Source: Epiperipatus broadwayi
Lineage: Eukaryota; Onychophora; Udeonychophora; Euonychophora; Peripatidae
Reading direction: 5' to 3'
NCBI GenBank assembly: GCA_028023455.1
Contig: JAQFVV010000999.1
Location: forward strand, 1 to 64,000
DNA length: 64,000 nt
Shown in pieces: positions 12,019 through 23,442 of the stretch. The position numbers and the translations under genes were made by a program. Position 1 is the stretch's first letter; the number at the start of each line of letters is the position of its first letter. The notes under the pieces were generated by a model. It was not told the DNA's origin, did no database searches, and saw only the letters and a program-made list of their open reading frames with translations.

Positions 12019-12250
12019 TTATGGCAGATTCATTTGTCTGGGATCAAACTTGGTTTCATTTTCAACACCGCTTACAGTAGCAGGTCTTATTCGATGAAGG
12101 ACATCAGCTGGTATGATGTGCCACAGAATGGCCATTCCTGAGAAGAATACCATTTGTCACCATCTACCCTGATTTTTTAATTTCTCTTGGCAAAGGCTGG
12201 TAGGTAGAGTTTTTTAGTTGTATAAGTCTGGCTTCAGCTTTAACTTCTCC
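12019..12250 (-). pseudogene. Possible decayed gene fragment, family not recognised
   Basis: On the minus strand two open segments in different frames sit end to end. The first reads LIQLKNSTYQPLPREIKKSG (about 12232-12173) and hits a stop. The second begins MVFFSGMAILWHIIPADVL (12151 downward), contains a hydrophobic stretch, and ends KFDPRQMNLP before a stop at 12019-12021. Composition is more protein-like than the surrounding AT-rich frames, as in a frameshifted processed copy of a small single-pass membrane protein. I do not recognise the family. A chance arrangement is possible. Confidence 0.2.
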
Positions 12251-12259
12251 AAAATATGG

Positions 12260-14640
12260 CCATTAAGTTATGTTCTCAAAATATAAAATCAATATCTTAT
12301 CAAAATATGGCCACTCAGTAAGTAATATAAATCCAGCTCTATATATGAGAGAAATATACAATAGCACTGCTGCATGGATTAACAACACATTACACAAAAA
12401 TAGATTTGCTAAAAGCCATCTGTAACTTATCTTATCCGAATATTTTCTAATACAATGGTTTATAATTAATTTTACTTATTTTAATTAAAAACACCAAAGT
12501 GGATATCTGCAGTTATTTTGATGGCCAAATATTTAAGCCAATAATGTATTTTAGAAATCAAATTAATTAAACCTATTGTTGTTTTATCAACCCTCATTTG
12601 TGGTGTGATTTGAAAATCTAAAATAACAAAGTTATTTACATTTTAAATTCTTAAATGTTTAAATCTATTTGAAAAGTTTAATAGTATTTTAAGTTAAATG
12701 AAAACAAATATTACAAATGTAATATTTTTGAATAAATAGATTTAAAGAAAACTATTAAATAATGACAATATTTTTCTTAAGTTTTATAATATATTATTGC
12801 AAATGTGTGTAAAGATGACTTATATCACCTACTTTTAAAATGAATAAGTATACATGTATATATTCACAATTTATAAATTATTTATGCTGGAGATTATGAA
12901 ATTATATATATATATATAATATTCATTTATTTACATTTGTGATGTAAATTAGGCAGGATTTCAGCATATAAGTGTGGGATGCACACACTATGATAAATTG
13001 GGATTTAAAATAGGGTATGAGTGCAGAAAATGAATGAAAAGGGTGAAACACTCTGCAAAGCAAATTGTACTGCTTGGTGTACAATAAAATACTATGTGTG
13101 CACAAAAATATTTATAGTGTAAAGAAAAAGTAAATCTTTGTAGGTATTTTTCTACATTTTCTGAAATAAACAAAAATAAAAACAATTTTATTATAAATTT
13201 AAACATTTAAAAAGGTCTGAATAAATATTAATATTTCATTATTTGAAATTCTGATTTTGAATTTTTTAAAAAGCATAATTTATTTTTAAAATCATGTGTA
13301 CATTTTGTTTATATATTTTTAAACATCTTTATAGATTAATCATTTCCAAATGTAGATTTTAAATTAAAAGTGCTTTTGGAGAAAAAAATTTTTCCCCTAT
13401 CAAGAAAATTTTTTTTTTAATTTATGTTTTTATTATCTCAAGAGTAAAAAGGTTTTGTCAGCTTAAAAGCAGTCTGCAATGTGTTTTATTGTTTCAGATG
13501 ATACTTTAAAAAGGCTGATAAAAAGATCAGTTCAGTTTGGCTTGTAGTTTTTGTAAGAGCTAGCATGATGAGTCTGGATTTAATATTTTGAAAAGTAGAT
13601 GGCCAACTTGGCTAGATTACAATGTTTGGATAGTAACTTTTTGAAGACAGTAATTGTCTTAATATCTTTTTAAAGCAGAATAGCTAACTTCAGATTTAGC
13701 TAACAGATTTATACAAAGCTCCCAATGATATATAGCTGAAGTAAAGTCAGGAGAGCCAGCCACAAACAATTGATTCATTATGTAGGGGAGTTTGAATTCA
13801 CATGGAGAAAAATGACCCATTTCTTTATTTTGAAATTCATAGCCTTATATGTAGAGAAACAGTTTACTGGCCTGGAGGTCATCAAATCTTGATATAAAGT
13901 AACAGACTGAATGTTATCATACTTGTCTTTCTTTTATATCAATTTTATATTTTTTAAAATTTTTTGATATATTTGTCAGTTCTTTATATAAAAAATTGTA
14001 AACATTTTGTACATAATTGTTTCTAGTATAGAATGAATTTGTTAAAGTTGTTATAATCTTTGTCTGTGTTATTAATGATCTACTTACTACAACAGCATTC
14101 AATTTTACAGAATTCAGAACTAAACATTACATATTTTGCATATTATAATTTCAAATGATATTTTTATTTAATCAATATTATTATTCAGAATATGACAACA
14201 AAATCATATAATAAAAGATTATTGTAGTCATGGTTTATTATGGAAAAATACTGCCATATAATAAAGAATATTTATTGTTTTCACATATTGCCAGATTATA
14301 CCATACTGATAATATGCCACATGAGAAATGAAAGAATAAGAATATTATCATTTATTATTAGTGATCAGATTATTGAGTAGAAAATAATGTATCAAATGCT
14401 AGTTAGATGATGTATAGGAGTATTATTTATTATTACTATTATTATTGTTTAGGTGTAGTTATGAATGATACAAAATTCCTTATCATACATGACTACAGGA
14501 GATTATAAGATTTTATTTAAAGAACCTGAGATAATTATATTTTAATAATAGAATTTTTAGAATTTATTAATATTATATTTGTGTATTTATAATATTCTTT
14601 AAAGTCTTAAGAATGCTATTGTTTTATATTATTACTTGAA
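12260..14640. other. Intron 1, no recognised feature
   Basis: AT-rich DNA. A less AT-rich patch at 13490-13900 has no recognised motif. No coding blocks were identified. Confidence 0.45.
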
Positions 14641-14641
14641 A

Positions 14642-15045
14642 TACATTAAAGATCAGTCTGTCAAGCTAATGTGCATGCACTTTTTATGAGTGTTAATAAT
14701 AAATGAATACTTTGACTCCCAACAGAAGATATAGTATTTAGGAAAGAATAAAATGAATCCACATATTCTATCCAAACCAAATGCTTATATATGGGCAAAT
14801 CTTAATTACTGGAAGTGAAAGCGTGAGGACAGACCACTTACTTTAAATTACTGTTTACGATGTCTGAATGAATGACTTCCAGTATTTAAGATTTGCCCAT
14901 ATATAAGCATTTGGGTTGGATAGAATAAGTGGATTCATTTTATTCTTTCCTAAATACTATATCTTGTGTTGGGAGTCAAAGTATTAATTATTAACACTCG
15001 TAAAAAGTGCGTGCATAATAGCTTGACAGGCTGATCTTTAATGTA
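14642..15045. repeat. Large palindrome: ~173-bp inverted arms, 58-bp spacer
   Basis: The left arm (14642-14816) and right arm (14875-15045) are near-perfect reverse complements. For example, TATGGGCAAATCTTAATTAC at 14790 is mirrored by the segment before 14907, and TTTGACTCCCAACA at 14711 by TGTTGGGAGTCAAA ending at 14981. The arms differ by a handful of substitutions and small indels. The spacer contains no gene. It resembles a foldback MITE. Terminal duplications are not obvious. Confidence 0.85.
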
Positions 15046-15381
15046 TTATAATTTATAAACATGCACTATATAAAATAAATGCTTATTATTACTTGAAATA
15101 AAAGGAAGGTTGTGTTTTTATGCCATTGCGATTGAATCTTTCTGGATATATGCTCAATGTATTCCTAATACTTCACCTTTCACTATATGTTTCATGGTTA
15201 TTATTATATTATCTTATTTATTTAAATTGAATCATATTTTATTATCAATTTGAGCTAGTCTAGTGGTCAAAATTATCGTTAGATATTATTTGTACTTGAT
15301 TTTATTATATTAACATTGAAAGTTTTAGCCAGAACATTTATTATAGTTTGTTCATGTTTATTTTCACTTGGTGGTGGGGGT

Positions 15382-15500
<119 letters not shown>

Positions 15501-15829
15501 AACCTGATTGAAATCCGATTAAGTTTTTTTTAATTTTCACTCAACTTAATTTTTGTTAAATGTTATTTAATGTTTAAATTTTTATTATTATGTAAAAAGA
15601 ATACGTGTATCAAAATACACAAGCATTTATCTGTAAAAAGCTTCATTTCAATGTTTATCAATTTATTTTAAAATAATTTTCATATACCGCTTGTTTTTAC
15701 TTTAAATCAATTAATTAAAAACAAGCAACCTAGCTAATTACATTCCTGTGGCTTTTATTTTAAAGAGTGGAGATTTGATTTTTGTGTAGTTGTTTTTGTT
15801 TCAATAAACCCTGGGTAGAATTCTTAGAT

Positions 15830-16330
15830 AGATTAAGTGGGAGATTAATATTTGCCCTGCTTAAGGCATAAAAATTGGACAACAAGGAAAGTGTTTCGCG
15901 GGAAATGGAGCAACATATAAAGCCCCGAAAATTTGGAGAGTGAGTTTATTCATTATTTGTCACTAGACAAGCTATTTCTCAAGTGAAAGTTTATATCAAC
16001 GCAGACATTTAAATTCTTAAAAAACATTAGCTGTTATTAAATCCTTTTGCTTACAATACGATGAAAAATACTATACGTGTTATCGCCAACAGAATGGCTT
16101 GCTAATTTAACAAAAGACAGATCCCTAACTTCCAAATTTGCTCCAGTAATACCTTAAACATCTACAAGAAGCCGGAACCTCTTTACATCTACATTGCCAT
16201 GGTCAAAGGACCTGAAAATGAACTTAAGTAAAAGTGCGCACTCTACTTGAACTGTGTTTTACCGAAAGGTAACTATTTGCTTTTATTCTTCCCAGGGTAA
16301 ATTAATTCTCATTAAATCTCCACTCAATCT
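15830..16330. repeat. Possible MITE with imperfect inverted ends
   Basis: AGATTAAGTGGGAGATTAAT followed by a GCCCTG block (from 15830) resembles the reverse complement of a CAGGGTAAATTAATT segment ending CTCCACTCAATCT at 16330. The interior is more GC-rich than its surroundings and carries a TATA-box-like ATATAAAGCCCC (15913). No protein is recognisable and target-site duplications are unclear. Confidence 0.25.
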
Positions 16331-16405
16331 AATCATAAATATGTATTCCTAAAGAATATAGCCTCATTTAATATTTGCTGTGATTTTTAATATTTTGCAA
16401 TATGT

Positions 16406-16433
16406 CTTGGAATCTTACTTTTAAGATTCCAAG
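16406..16433. other. Perfect 12-bp hairpin with 4-base loop
   Basis: CTTGGAATCTTA and TAAGATTCCAAG flank CTTT. It is too short for a microRNA precursor, and its role is unknown. Confidence 0.6.
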
Positions 16434-17635
16434 TTGCTTTCAATTTTTGTTTATTGGAAAGTGCCGAATGAGTTTTATATTTTATGCCTCACTTTTTATA
16501 AATGCTTTAGCAGTCATGTATATTTAAATGCTTACCTGTAATTATTTTAATTGTCAATAATTAATTTTAAACACTGTGTTTGCGCTTTTGCAAACCTCCA
16601 AAATCTTTTGGCTGATGACTTTATTGTCTAATGTTCTGCAGGTGGGGATTTCGTTTCTTATATCTCTGAAGGCAGAAATTAGAATTGTTTTTTCTTTGTA
16701 ATTTTATAAGTTGTCAGCAGGAAGATAAAATTTATCCTTTTTTAAATTACAGGTGCGTAATAACTTTCATTCTGTTAAAGTATTTAAACTTTTAATATTT
16801 TCGTACTCATGTGCACTCTCCGATAGATTTCTGTTGGTATTTATCATGTGTGCTTTAAAATTATCAGAGCGTGTACTCTGAATTTGTAAGTTTATTTTCT
16901 TTAAATGCTGGGGCAGACATAACTGTTTTCTAATTATTTACTTGTCCTTTATTGAGACCTTTAATGATTAATTTTAAAGTAATTTTTACCAATCGTTTGG
17001 CTGGATTCACCAGTTTTAATTGTTTTACTTCCTTTCAATCTTATTTTTTGGTGGTTCTTAAGGTGGATCAATCACCCTTATTTTAAATGTAGTAATAGGT
17101 GCAGTTCATACTGACATAAGGACATTCCATGTCTGACCATTTTTGGATCTGAAAAGCTCATCGGCACTGGTTTCTTTGATCTATTTCAGGAACATATTGT
17201 TTAAATATCTGAAAGTGAGAACCAATGTTAAGATGAATCCTCTGCTGAATAAAACTTACTTCCTCCCTTTATAATTTGTTTATTAGAAGATCAGTCGGTC
17301 TGTCATAGCTTTGCCTTTCGTATCTTTGGTACACGCCTGAGTTAACTTTATTTGTGTAAATAAATTGTACATCATAATTTATTTTCTCTGAATAAAATTT
17401 TATTAAATATGTTTAAACTTAATTTGGCTGACGTTTGTCTTTGTGCTTTTGTCTCAATTGTCTAAACAATTTAAGATCTCTTGTTTCTTTCTGAGTCTAG
17501 TCAGTGCAAACCATCATCATCATCTGTTCTGATCACAGTAAACAAATTTTCCAAATACATAGTGATCTGGTGGTGGCCTCTGTATCAGAATAGATTGCTA
17601 GACGAAATTAAAATCTTTCGTCCGGCACAATATAT
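16434..17635. other. Intron 1, no recognised feature
   Basis: AT-rich with T-biased stretches. No coding block or identifiable repeat was seen. Confidence 0.45.
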
Positions 17636-17820
17636 ATATATATTATAAATTTAATGGTAAATACATATATTATAAATTTAATGGTAAATACAATATTATA
17701 GTTTAAATTCTTTTGTAATCCTCATCAGCTATAAATTCAGTTAAAGCTGACTAGAATTAGCATGTAATCGAATGCACTACCAAATAATTTAAACTATAAT
17801 ATTATATTTACCATTAATTT
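17636..17820. repeat. Inverted repeat with a CTGATGA-type stem-loop in its centre
   Basis: AATGGTAAATACAATATTATAG (17676 onward) is inverted at about 17788-17820. The left arm is preceded by a second direct copy of TTATAAATTTAATGGTAAATAC. On the minus strand the spacer contains CTGATGA (17728-17722) followed by GGATT, a loop and AATTTAAAC, which looks like a degenerate hammerhead core. The GAAA box is not intact. Confidence 0.6.
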
Positions 17821-17848
17821 TTTTTATATAAATATATTTTATAATGGG

Positions 17849-17849
<1 letters not shown>

Positions 17850-17884
<35 letters not shown>

Positions 17885-17890
17885 CCCATT

Positions 17891-17930
<40 letters not shown>
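17850..17930. repeat. Two adjacent (AT)n tracts
   Basis: Two AT dinucleotide runs are separated by AATACCCATTTATAA. ATGGGTATTATATA before the first run pairs with TATAATACCCAT after it, so the first tract sits inside a hairpin. Confidence 0.9.
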
Positions 17931-17931
<1 letters not shown>

Positions 17932-17965
17932 CAAACTAACCAAAGAAATACATATAAAAACAAAA

Positions 17966-18085
17966 AAAAGACTTATAAATCCAATAAATAATATTATATT
18001 TCAACCAGAGGACTGGTTTTCATCAGAAAGAAAAAAACAGTCCTCTGGTTGAAATATAATATTATTTATTGGATTTATGTCTTTT
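17966..18085. repeat. Palindrome with ~50-bp arms and a hammerhead-like core
   Basis: The left arm (17966-18015) and right arm (18038-18085) are near-perfect inverted copies containing CAACCAGAGGACTG and its complement. On the minus strand 18026-17999 reads CTGATGA, an extra A, AACCAG, loop TCCT, CTGGTT, then GAAA. That is the hammerhead order of core box, stem II and second core box, with a perfect six-pair stem II. No convincing stem I can be drawn. (AT)n tracts follow at 18086-18107 and 18137-18161, with a partial tandem duplication of TTATTGGATTTATGTCTTTT. Confidence 0.7.
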
Positions 18086-18199
18086 ATATATATATATATA
18101 TATATATTATATATTATTATTTATTGGATTTATGTCTTTTATATATATATATATATATATACTTATACCATTTAAAATATAATGTATATATATTTTTAG

Positions 18200-18483
18200 A
18201 AATTCTTCAACAAGAGGTGTATCAGTTGTGAGTGGAAAAGCAAATTTAACAAATATTTCGACCCTCAATAGAACTGCAATGGCTTTTAAAGTGGAAAGTT
18301 TTCATGTACATGAGTATTATGCAGACAATGGGCCAAAAAAATTACAGAATGATATTGCCTTAATAAAATTAAAACATAGATTAACTTTCACTAAATACAG
18401 ACAACCTCTTTGTTTGTTGGCCCAAGGAATCCATTTCAAAAACACTGATGGACTTTTATTTTCTTGGGGTTTTAGAACTCGAG
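18200..18483 (+). CDS. Serine protease (S1), exon with catalytic aspartate
   Basis: After one base completing a split Val codon, 94 codons read in frame. The exon carries NDIALIKLKHRL with the catalytic Asp (codon 18351-18353), then YRQPLCLL and FSWGFRTR. The Cys in QPLCLL sits at chymotrypsin position 122, which in two-chain proteases is disulfide-linked to the N-terminal propeptide or regulatory chain. This predicts such a chain on the missing upstream exons. Four N-glycosylation sequons (NSS, NLT, NIS, NRT) fall within the first 26 residues, in the loop after the catalytic His. The acceptor is TATTTTTAG (18191-18199), the donor GTAAAC (18484), and the exon ends in phase 1, matching the next exon. 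Confidence 0.93.
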
Positions 18484-18747
18484 GTAAACAAAATACAAAA
18501 TTATATATATCATTTAAGTTTATTACATTTAAATAAATAAATATGTATTATTTTCCTGTAAATATTTGTTTTATATCTCTGTACAAAAAGGTGCAAGCCA
18601 TTCCTTAAATGTTCACACATTTTCTATTTTGTTGTTTTTGTTTTTTTCTGTTCTTGTTTTTTTCTCTTTGTCTTCTTGTGCTTTTTATTGCTTTTGTTGT
18701 TGCTATTATTATTCTTCTTGGTGTTCTTGATCTTCTTGTTCTTTTTA

Positions 18748-18748
<1 letters not shown>
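18484..18748. other. Start of intron 2
   Basis: AT- and T-rich intronic DNA between the donor and the trinucleotide tail of LINE L1. Nothing else is recognised. Confidence 0.6.

Positions 18749-18819
<71 letters not shown>
18749..18819 (-). repeat. (TTA)n tract: 3' tail of LINE copy L1
   Basis: Read on the minus strand this is (TAA)n directly following a TGAAATATAATAAT 3' end. The second LINE copy ends TGAAACATAATAGTAG and continues into its own trinucleotide array (40033-40330). (TAA)n tails are characteristic of I-clade LINEs, so the microsatellite is best explained as a retrotransposon tail. Confidence 0.75.
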
Positions 18820-18821
<2 letters not shown>

Positions 18822-19482
18822 TTCAAAAACATTTTTTGCATTAGAGTTTTTATATTGAGTACATTGTTATTCATACTTTTAGATCGATTACATTAATTAT
18901 ATAGTATTTATATCATTTAGATATATAATATTTGGGCATAAGACTGCCTAAGTCATAGGAGGGTTACAAATTTGAAAGGCCAGATGGTTATGGTTTCAGC
19001 ATTAATTAAATGTTTAGATCTTGAGTTCAGATTCTTTCCACATTGATATAATTACTTTAATAATTGACAAATTCAATTTAAATTTATTCATTGATTATCA
19101 TATGTTCTTTTGTTAATTTCTGTTTTGATTTTATATGTGTTTATAACATTGATTTTTCATTGAGAAGTGACCATGTGGCTGTGTAAATATGTGGATTTGT
19201 TATCTTTATTTCATATCTGATTCAATTTAGTGTGAAAGGTAGACATGTTCCTTCTGGTGTTGTTGCCTATTAAGCAGGTATATCTTCCACAGCAAAAACT
19301 TGTATTGTATAAAAGTGGAAGATCTAATACTGGGTATTTTATTTGCCTTGATAAGCATTAATTGTATGAAGGATGGTAATATTTTGGTGGTAAAATGCAC
19401 TCCTTATTTTTCAATTTTTTCTGTAATGCAGTACAATGATAAATCAGGTATTGGAGCACCTTTTTAGCCTGGTGGTATAGAC
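18820..19482 (-). mobile_element. LINE L1, 3' portion (C-terminus and 3' UTR), cut off by a 16-kb insertion
   Basis: On the minus strand from 19482 the frame reads GLYH followed by CTAL sixteen residues later, then SF and NKIPSI. The second copy at 40950 reads GLCH, CTAL, SF and GNIPAI at the same spacing. The 3' UTRs also match (CAGCCACAT followed by GTCAC near 19160 and 40630), as do the 3' ends. The other part of this LINE therefore lies at 35575-40020, beyond the hAT-like unit. The C-terminal Cys/His motif is mutated (Cys to Tyr). Confidence 0.75.
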
Positions 19483-19772
19483 CAGTGGTTTTCAATCTCT
19501 GGTCTTTACTAGACAGGCAGGAAAAGTTATAATAACAAATTAATATGATTTTAAACTTTTAATTAATATAAACAATTTTTATTTATTTTTTCATTGCATT
19601 TTTATCCAATTTAAAAAAAGAAAGAAACAAAAGACAAAATGTAAGCAATCATACATAAATTTATTTGTTTTTCTATTTATCACAGATGTTTATGAAGTGG
19701 GGTAGAAATAAATTTATTATTTTTTTAAGAAAATTAAAAATTAAAAAAAGGTTTTTTATTACATAAACTCTC

Positions 19773-19786
19773 TCTCTCTCTCTCTC

Positions 19787-19874
<88 letters not shown>
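19773..19874. repeat. (CT)n followed by (AT)n microsatellite
   Basis: A short CT run precedes about 84 bp of AT dinucleotides, directly next to the tail of the inverted R1 copy 2. Confidence 0.95.
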
Positions 19875-19879
<5 letters not shown>

Positions 19880-19884
19880 CACAC

Positions 19885-21040
19885 TGATGAAAAATTATTA
19901 AAAGAAAACATTATTAAAGAAAAAAGTATTTAAAACTAAATTTTCAGAAAAAAACTTAATGATTTAAAGATAAAAATTTATCTTTAAGACTATACAATTT
20001 AGTTAATGCTATTGGGTAAAATTGAAATGATTATTTTCAATTAGTTAAAGTAAACTAGCCCTTGTGCATGTCAAAAATGTATAATTAAAGGTCAAATAGA
20101 AGAGAAAAAACAATAAGAACAGAATGGCCAATAAAAGAAATCCCTCAGGAAATGGACCTCAACGAAAGGATCATCATGACATAATGTCCACTCGATCCAA
20201 AAGTTTAATATAAAAGAAAAAGTTTGAAAATAAATCAGGAGAATGAGATGTGAAAGAAGAGGTGTGCTATATGTGTTAGTGCATAGGGAGTTGAAGGAGA
20301 AGGGATTGAAAAGATGCACTCTTCAATCCCTTCAGTTTTTCTAAAATAGAATAAGGAATGACTAATTGTGCATCAGAGCCTGGCAATAAAATACCAGCTA
20401 CAATAAAGGACCAATGGCTAACTGCATACCAATCTCCTCAGGATGTCATGGGAATTAACACCTTTAAAAGTACAAGCAACTAGAAAATACGGACTTTTAA
20501 AACAGTAAGAACTCTAACTAATGAACTTTAATTCTAAAAAAAAACTTTTCCAGTATTTTAAAACCATAAAAACTTTAGATAATTCAAGAACAGTAAGTAT
20601 AAAAATTCCCCAGTATTTAAATTATAGCAATAGAAATTCCTATCTGACCAAACTAAACAATTATTTTTATTGAATGTATTTTTTTTTAAATCATTTCCAT
20701 TAATTTATTTTTTTCTGTTCATTTAAGTGTTTGTTATTTTTTTTGTTTTTCTATTATGCTAAACTTTTAATTAAATCATGTTCAATTTAAGTCAGGCATG
20801 AATGGCTGCATAGATTCGTAAAGTTATATTTGTTTAAGGGAGGGTAAATCTTAGGTTATTTGTTTCACAGTTAAATTGGGTCAATGGATTGGATGCATTG
20901 GTGTATTTTTTAATGTTAAAAATTATCTCTGCTGCTCCATGAGCTAGTTACTAGGACTGATGGTCATAATAAAATATATATGTAAAATTTGTATCTTAAC
21001 ATTCATATCGGCCTACTATATAAATTTTCAGGTTCCAATT
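19885..21040 (-). repeat. Repeat R1, copy 2, internally deleted
   Basis: Read on the minus strand it carries R1 landmarks in the order of copy 1. It has the head with AAATTTATATAGTAGGC (21010), then jumps from ATTTTTAACATTAAAAAA (20913) to the CCATTGACCCAATTTAAC block (20875). It then has the hairpin GGGATTGAA/TTCAATCCC (20300-20335), the CTTTTGGATCGAGTGGACAT block, and the tail (19890-19990). About 1 kb present in copy 1 is missing. It lies head-to-head with copy 3. Confidence 0.65.
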
Positions 21041-21231
21041 ATAACGGTCGAGGAAAGATCAGATCAGTCTTATCGTATCTGCTTAACAGGGCACAACCAG
21101 GCTATTGAAACCTGGAAAATTTATATAGTAGGCAGATAAGTAAGTTACAATCCAAATTTTACATATATTTTATTACGACAGTCAGCCCTAGTCACTAGCT
21201 CACAGAGCAGCAGATATAATTTTTAATATTA
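20914..21231. repeat. Head-to-head junction of R1 copies: inverted repeat
   Basis: The left arm (20914-21040) and right arm (21105-21231) are imperfect inverted copies. GGCCTACTATATAAATTTTC pairs with GAAAATTTATATAGTAGGC, and CTGCTGCTCCATGAGCTAGT with ACTAGCTCACAGAGCAGCAG. The spacer of about 65 bp contains GATCAGATCAGTCTTATCG. Confidence 0.75.
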
Positions 21232-21457
21232 AAAAAATTAAAAGAAGCCACTGCCGGTAATAACACACAAACATTTATTAAACATATATCAATTTAGAAT
21301 TATTTTATTATGAAGTTTACATTATAATTTAATTTACATTTTATTTTAAAAGTTGGCACAGATGTCTTCATTAATATTTTATTAGACAAATCCATTTACT
21401 TCTGTTTCTAATCACGACTCAATCCTTTTTTCTTTTCAAAATATACAGTACATATAG

Positions 21458-21726
21458 CCATATAATTCTATAATTAAAACCACTTCTTTTCTTTTCAAAA
21501 ATTTTATTTGATGTATATATATATCCACTTATTTCCAACGTTTCGACTATCTTTACTCTATAGTCATTTTATGTGAAGTTTGTTTATAATGTAATGTTTT
21601 TTCTAGATCCTTGAAAATGACTATAGAGTAAAGATCATCGAAACGTTGGAAATAAGTGGATATATATATATATCAAATAAAGTTTTTGAAAAGAAAAGAA
21701 GTGGTTTTAATTATAGAATTATATGG
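21458..21726. repeat. Palindrome with two 113-bp arms
   Basis: The arms 21458-21570 and 21614-21726 are inverted copies of equal length with few differences, separated by 43 bp. They carry CCACTTATTTCCAACGTTTC and its complement. The right arm reads CGAAACGTTGGAAATAAG, which resembles the 3' half of a hammerhead (GAAAC, GTT, stem I strand), but the CTGANGA box is absent. Confidence 0.85.
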
Positions 21727-22274
21727 ATATATTTTATTAGATTGGCGAGTATGGATAGACTACATTGATTGAACACAAAAAGAAAATATTCTATCCTTTC
21801 TTTAACGTTAGGCCAAATGTTTGCAGTCAAACCAATGTCAATCTATCTGATATATCAAGGTGTTCAATGCAGCATGACTATAACAGCATAGTACCATACT
21901 GTTAAAAATGCACTTCTGAACAGCATGGTTATAGAGAAGAAATTGTCTCATCCGGTACAGTCTTTTCAATCCCTTCACCTTCAACTCTCTCTGCACTAAC
22001 ACATAGCACACCTTCTTTCCCATATCTTTCTCCTGATTTATTTCCAAACTTTTTCTTTTATATTAAACTTTTGGATAGAGTGGACATTACATTATGATGA
22101 TGATAAACCTTTCATTGAGGTCTATTTCCTGAGGGTTATTTTATTGGCTATTTTGTTCCTATTGTTTTTCTCTCCTATCTGACCTTTAATTATACATTTT
22201 GAGATGCCCAAGGGCTAGTTTACTTTAACTGATTGAAAATAATCATTTCCATTTTACACAATAGCGTTAATTAA

Positions 22275-23353
22275 CCTTTCAACTGAGAGTTACGGAGATG
22301 CCACGTCTTTTGAAAAATTTTTGTCTTTATGCGACGCGATGTGATGCGTTTAATGTTTGCATGCGCCATCTCTTGGTCAATTTTGGTCACAATTTCTTCA
22401 TTTTAGACTTATTTGATAGGAAATTCATGCTTTCAATTTTAGTTCCAAAAACATCCGCATATAGCATTATACTTTTTCAAAAAAATCAATAATTTTGACA
22501 GCCTACTTGTTACACCCCTCTGTCTTTGTTCTCTGATTGGATACTACCAAATCTTCTAGGCGTGTTTCTAAATGACAGATTGACAAACGAGCAACACTAA
22601 CAAAGACAATTCACGTTATACACATTCGTAATGATTTTGTTGTAATAATTACATTTATTGCAATTTTTTATGTTCACAAATAATAAAATATAGTTCTCTA
22701 TCAAAATATAAAGTTTGACTCGGAAAATTTTAAATATTAGAAGAAAAATACATTTGGAGAAATATCCGTAACAAAAAATAATTATTGCTACATAACGTAA
22801 TCAGGAAATTCCTAAGGCGTGTTTCTAAATGAAGATTCAGACACGACAACGAAGCTGTGTACGTTCGTAATTGAAGTAAATAATAACATCTATCGTAATT
22901 TTTTACATTCATAAATAAGATTTGATGTTACTTTATGGAAATATAAAGTTTGATTTGGAAAATTTTATATTTTACAAGAGAAATAAGCAAACTGGAAATA
23001 AAAAGAGAATTACTCGACCGCTGTTGATCTGAATAACAGCACAATCATTGGTTGAGTTATAATTCTTTTGTTTTACTGCTACTTATTTTTTATACATTTT
23101 TCTTATATTTTTCGACAGTTATTAACATTATTTTTATTTTTTCGTTACATTTAACCAATTTGAATCTAAAATTATTCAATTTTTAGAAGCTGAATTAAAA
23201 AAATTCTGTGTATTTTAGATTAATATTTTAACAAAAGAACTGATTGCAAATGACACAGACCAATCACATTGTTCTCAGATTTAAGTAGAGGGCCAATAAC
23301 TAAAAGAATCAGTTTAAGTAGAGGGCCAATAGCTAAAATCATCAGTGAAAAGG
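22275..23353. mobile_element. Non-autonomous piggyBac-like element, 1,079 bp
   Basis: The element begins CCTTTCAACTGA (22275) and ends TCAGTGAAAAGG (23353), inverted repeats of 12 bp with two mismatches. It is flanked by TTAA on both sides (22271-22274 and 23354-23357), the piggyBac target duplication. R1 copy 2 provides the uninterrupted site (AATAGCATTAAC, 20001-20012), showing the insertion point. The interior contains a diverged tandem duplication of about 175 bp (22556-22740 and 22815-22985, sharing GGCGTGTTTCTAAATGA and AATATAAAGTTTGA) and a short duplication of AAGTAGAGGGCCAATA. No transposase is present. Confidence 0.75.
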
Positions 23354-23442
23354 TTAAAGTATATACATTTTTGAAGATAATTTTTTATCTTTAAATCTTT
23401 GAAAATTTAGTTTCAAAATACTCTTTTTTATTTAATAAAGTT

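Larger units (their letters stand above)
21041..23442 (+). repeat. Repeat R1, copy 3, interrupted by palindrome and piggyBac-like element
   Basis: Landmarks follow copy 1: the head GGGCACAACCAGGCTATTG, GCCACTGCCGGTAATAACAC (21248), CTTTTCAATCCCTTCACC (21961), CTCCTATCTGACC (22171), ATAATCATTTCCATTTTACAC (22240), and after the inserted element the tail GAAAATTTAGTTTCAAAATAC (23400). Two later insertions are recognisable: the 21458-21726 palindrome and the 22275-23353 TTAA-flanked element. The block corresponding to 9200-9950 of copy 1 is shortened. Confidence 0.6.

Noticed and set aside
16406-16433. microRNA precursor
   Set aside because: The stem is only 12 bp with a 4-base loop, far shorter than a Dicer/Drosha substrate.
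18605-18896. Open frames of poly-Asn, poly-Leu or poly-Ile over trinucleotide tracts (also 39999-40385, 45294-45537)
   Set aside because: They arise from (TTA)n and (ATT)n arrays, two of which are LINE tails.
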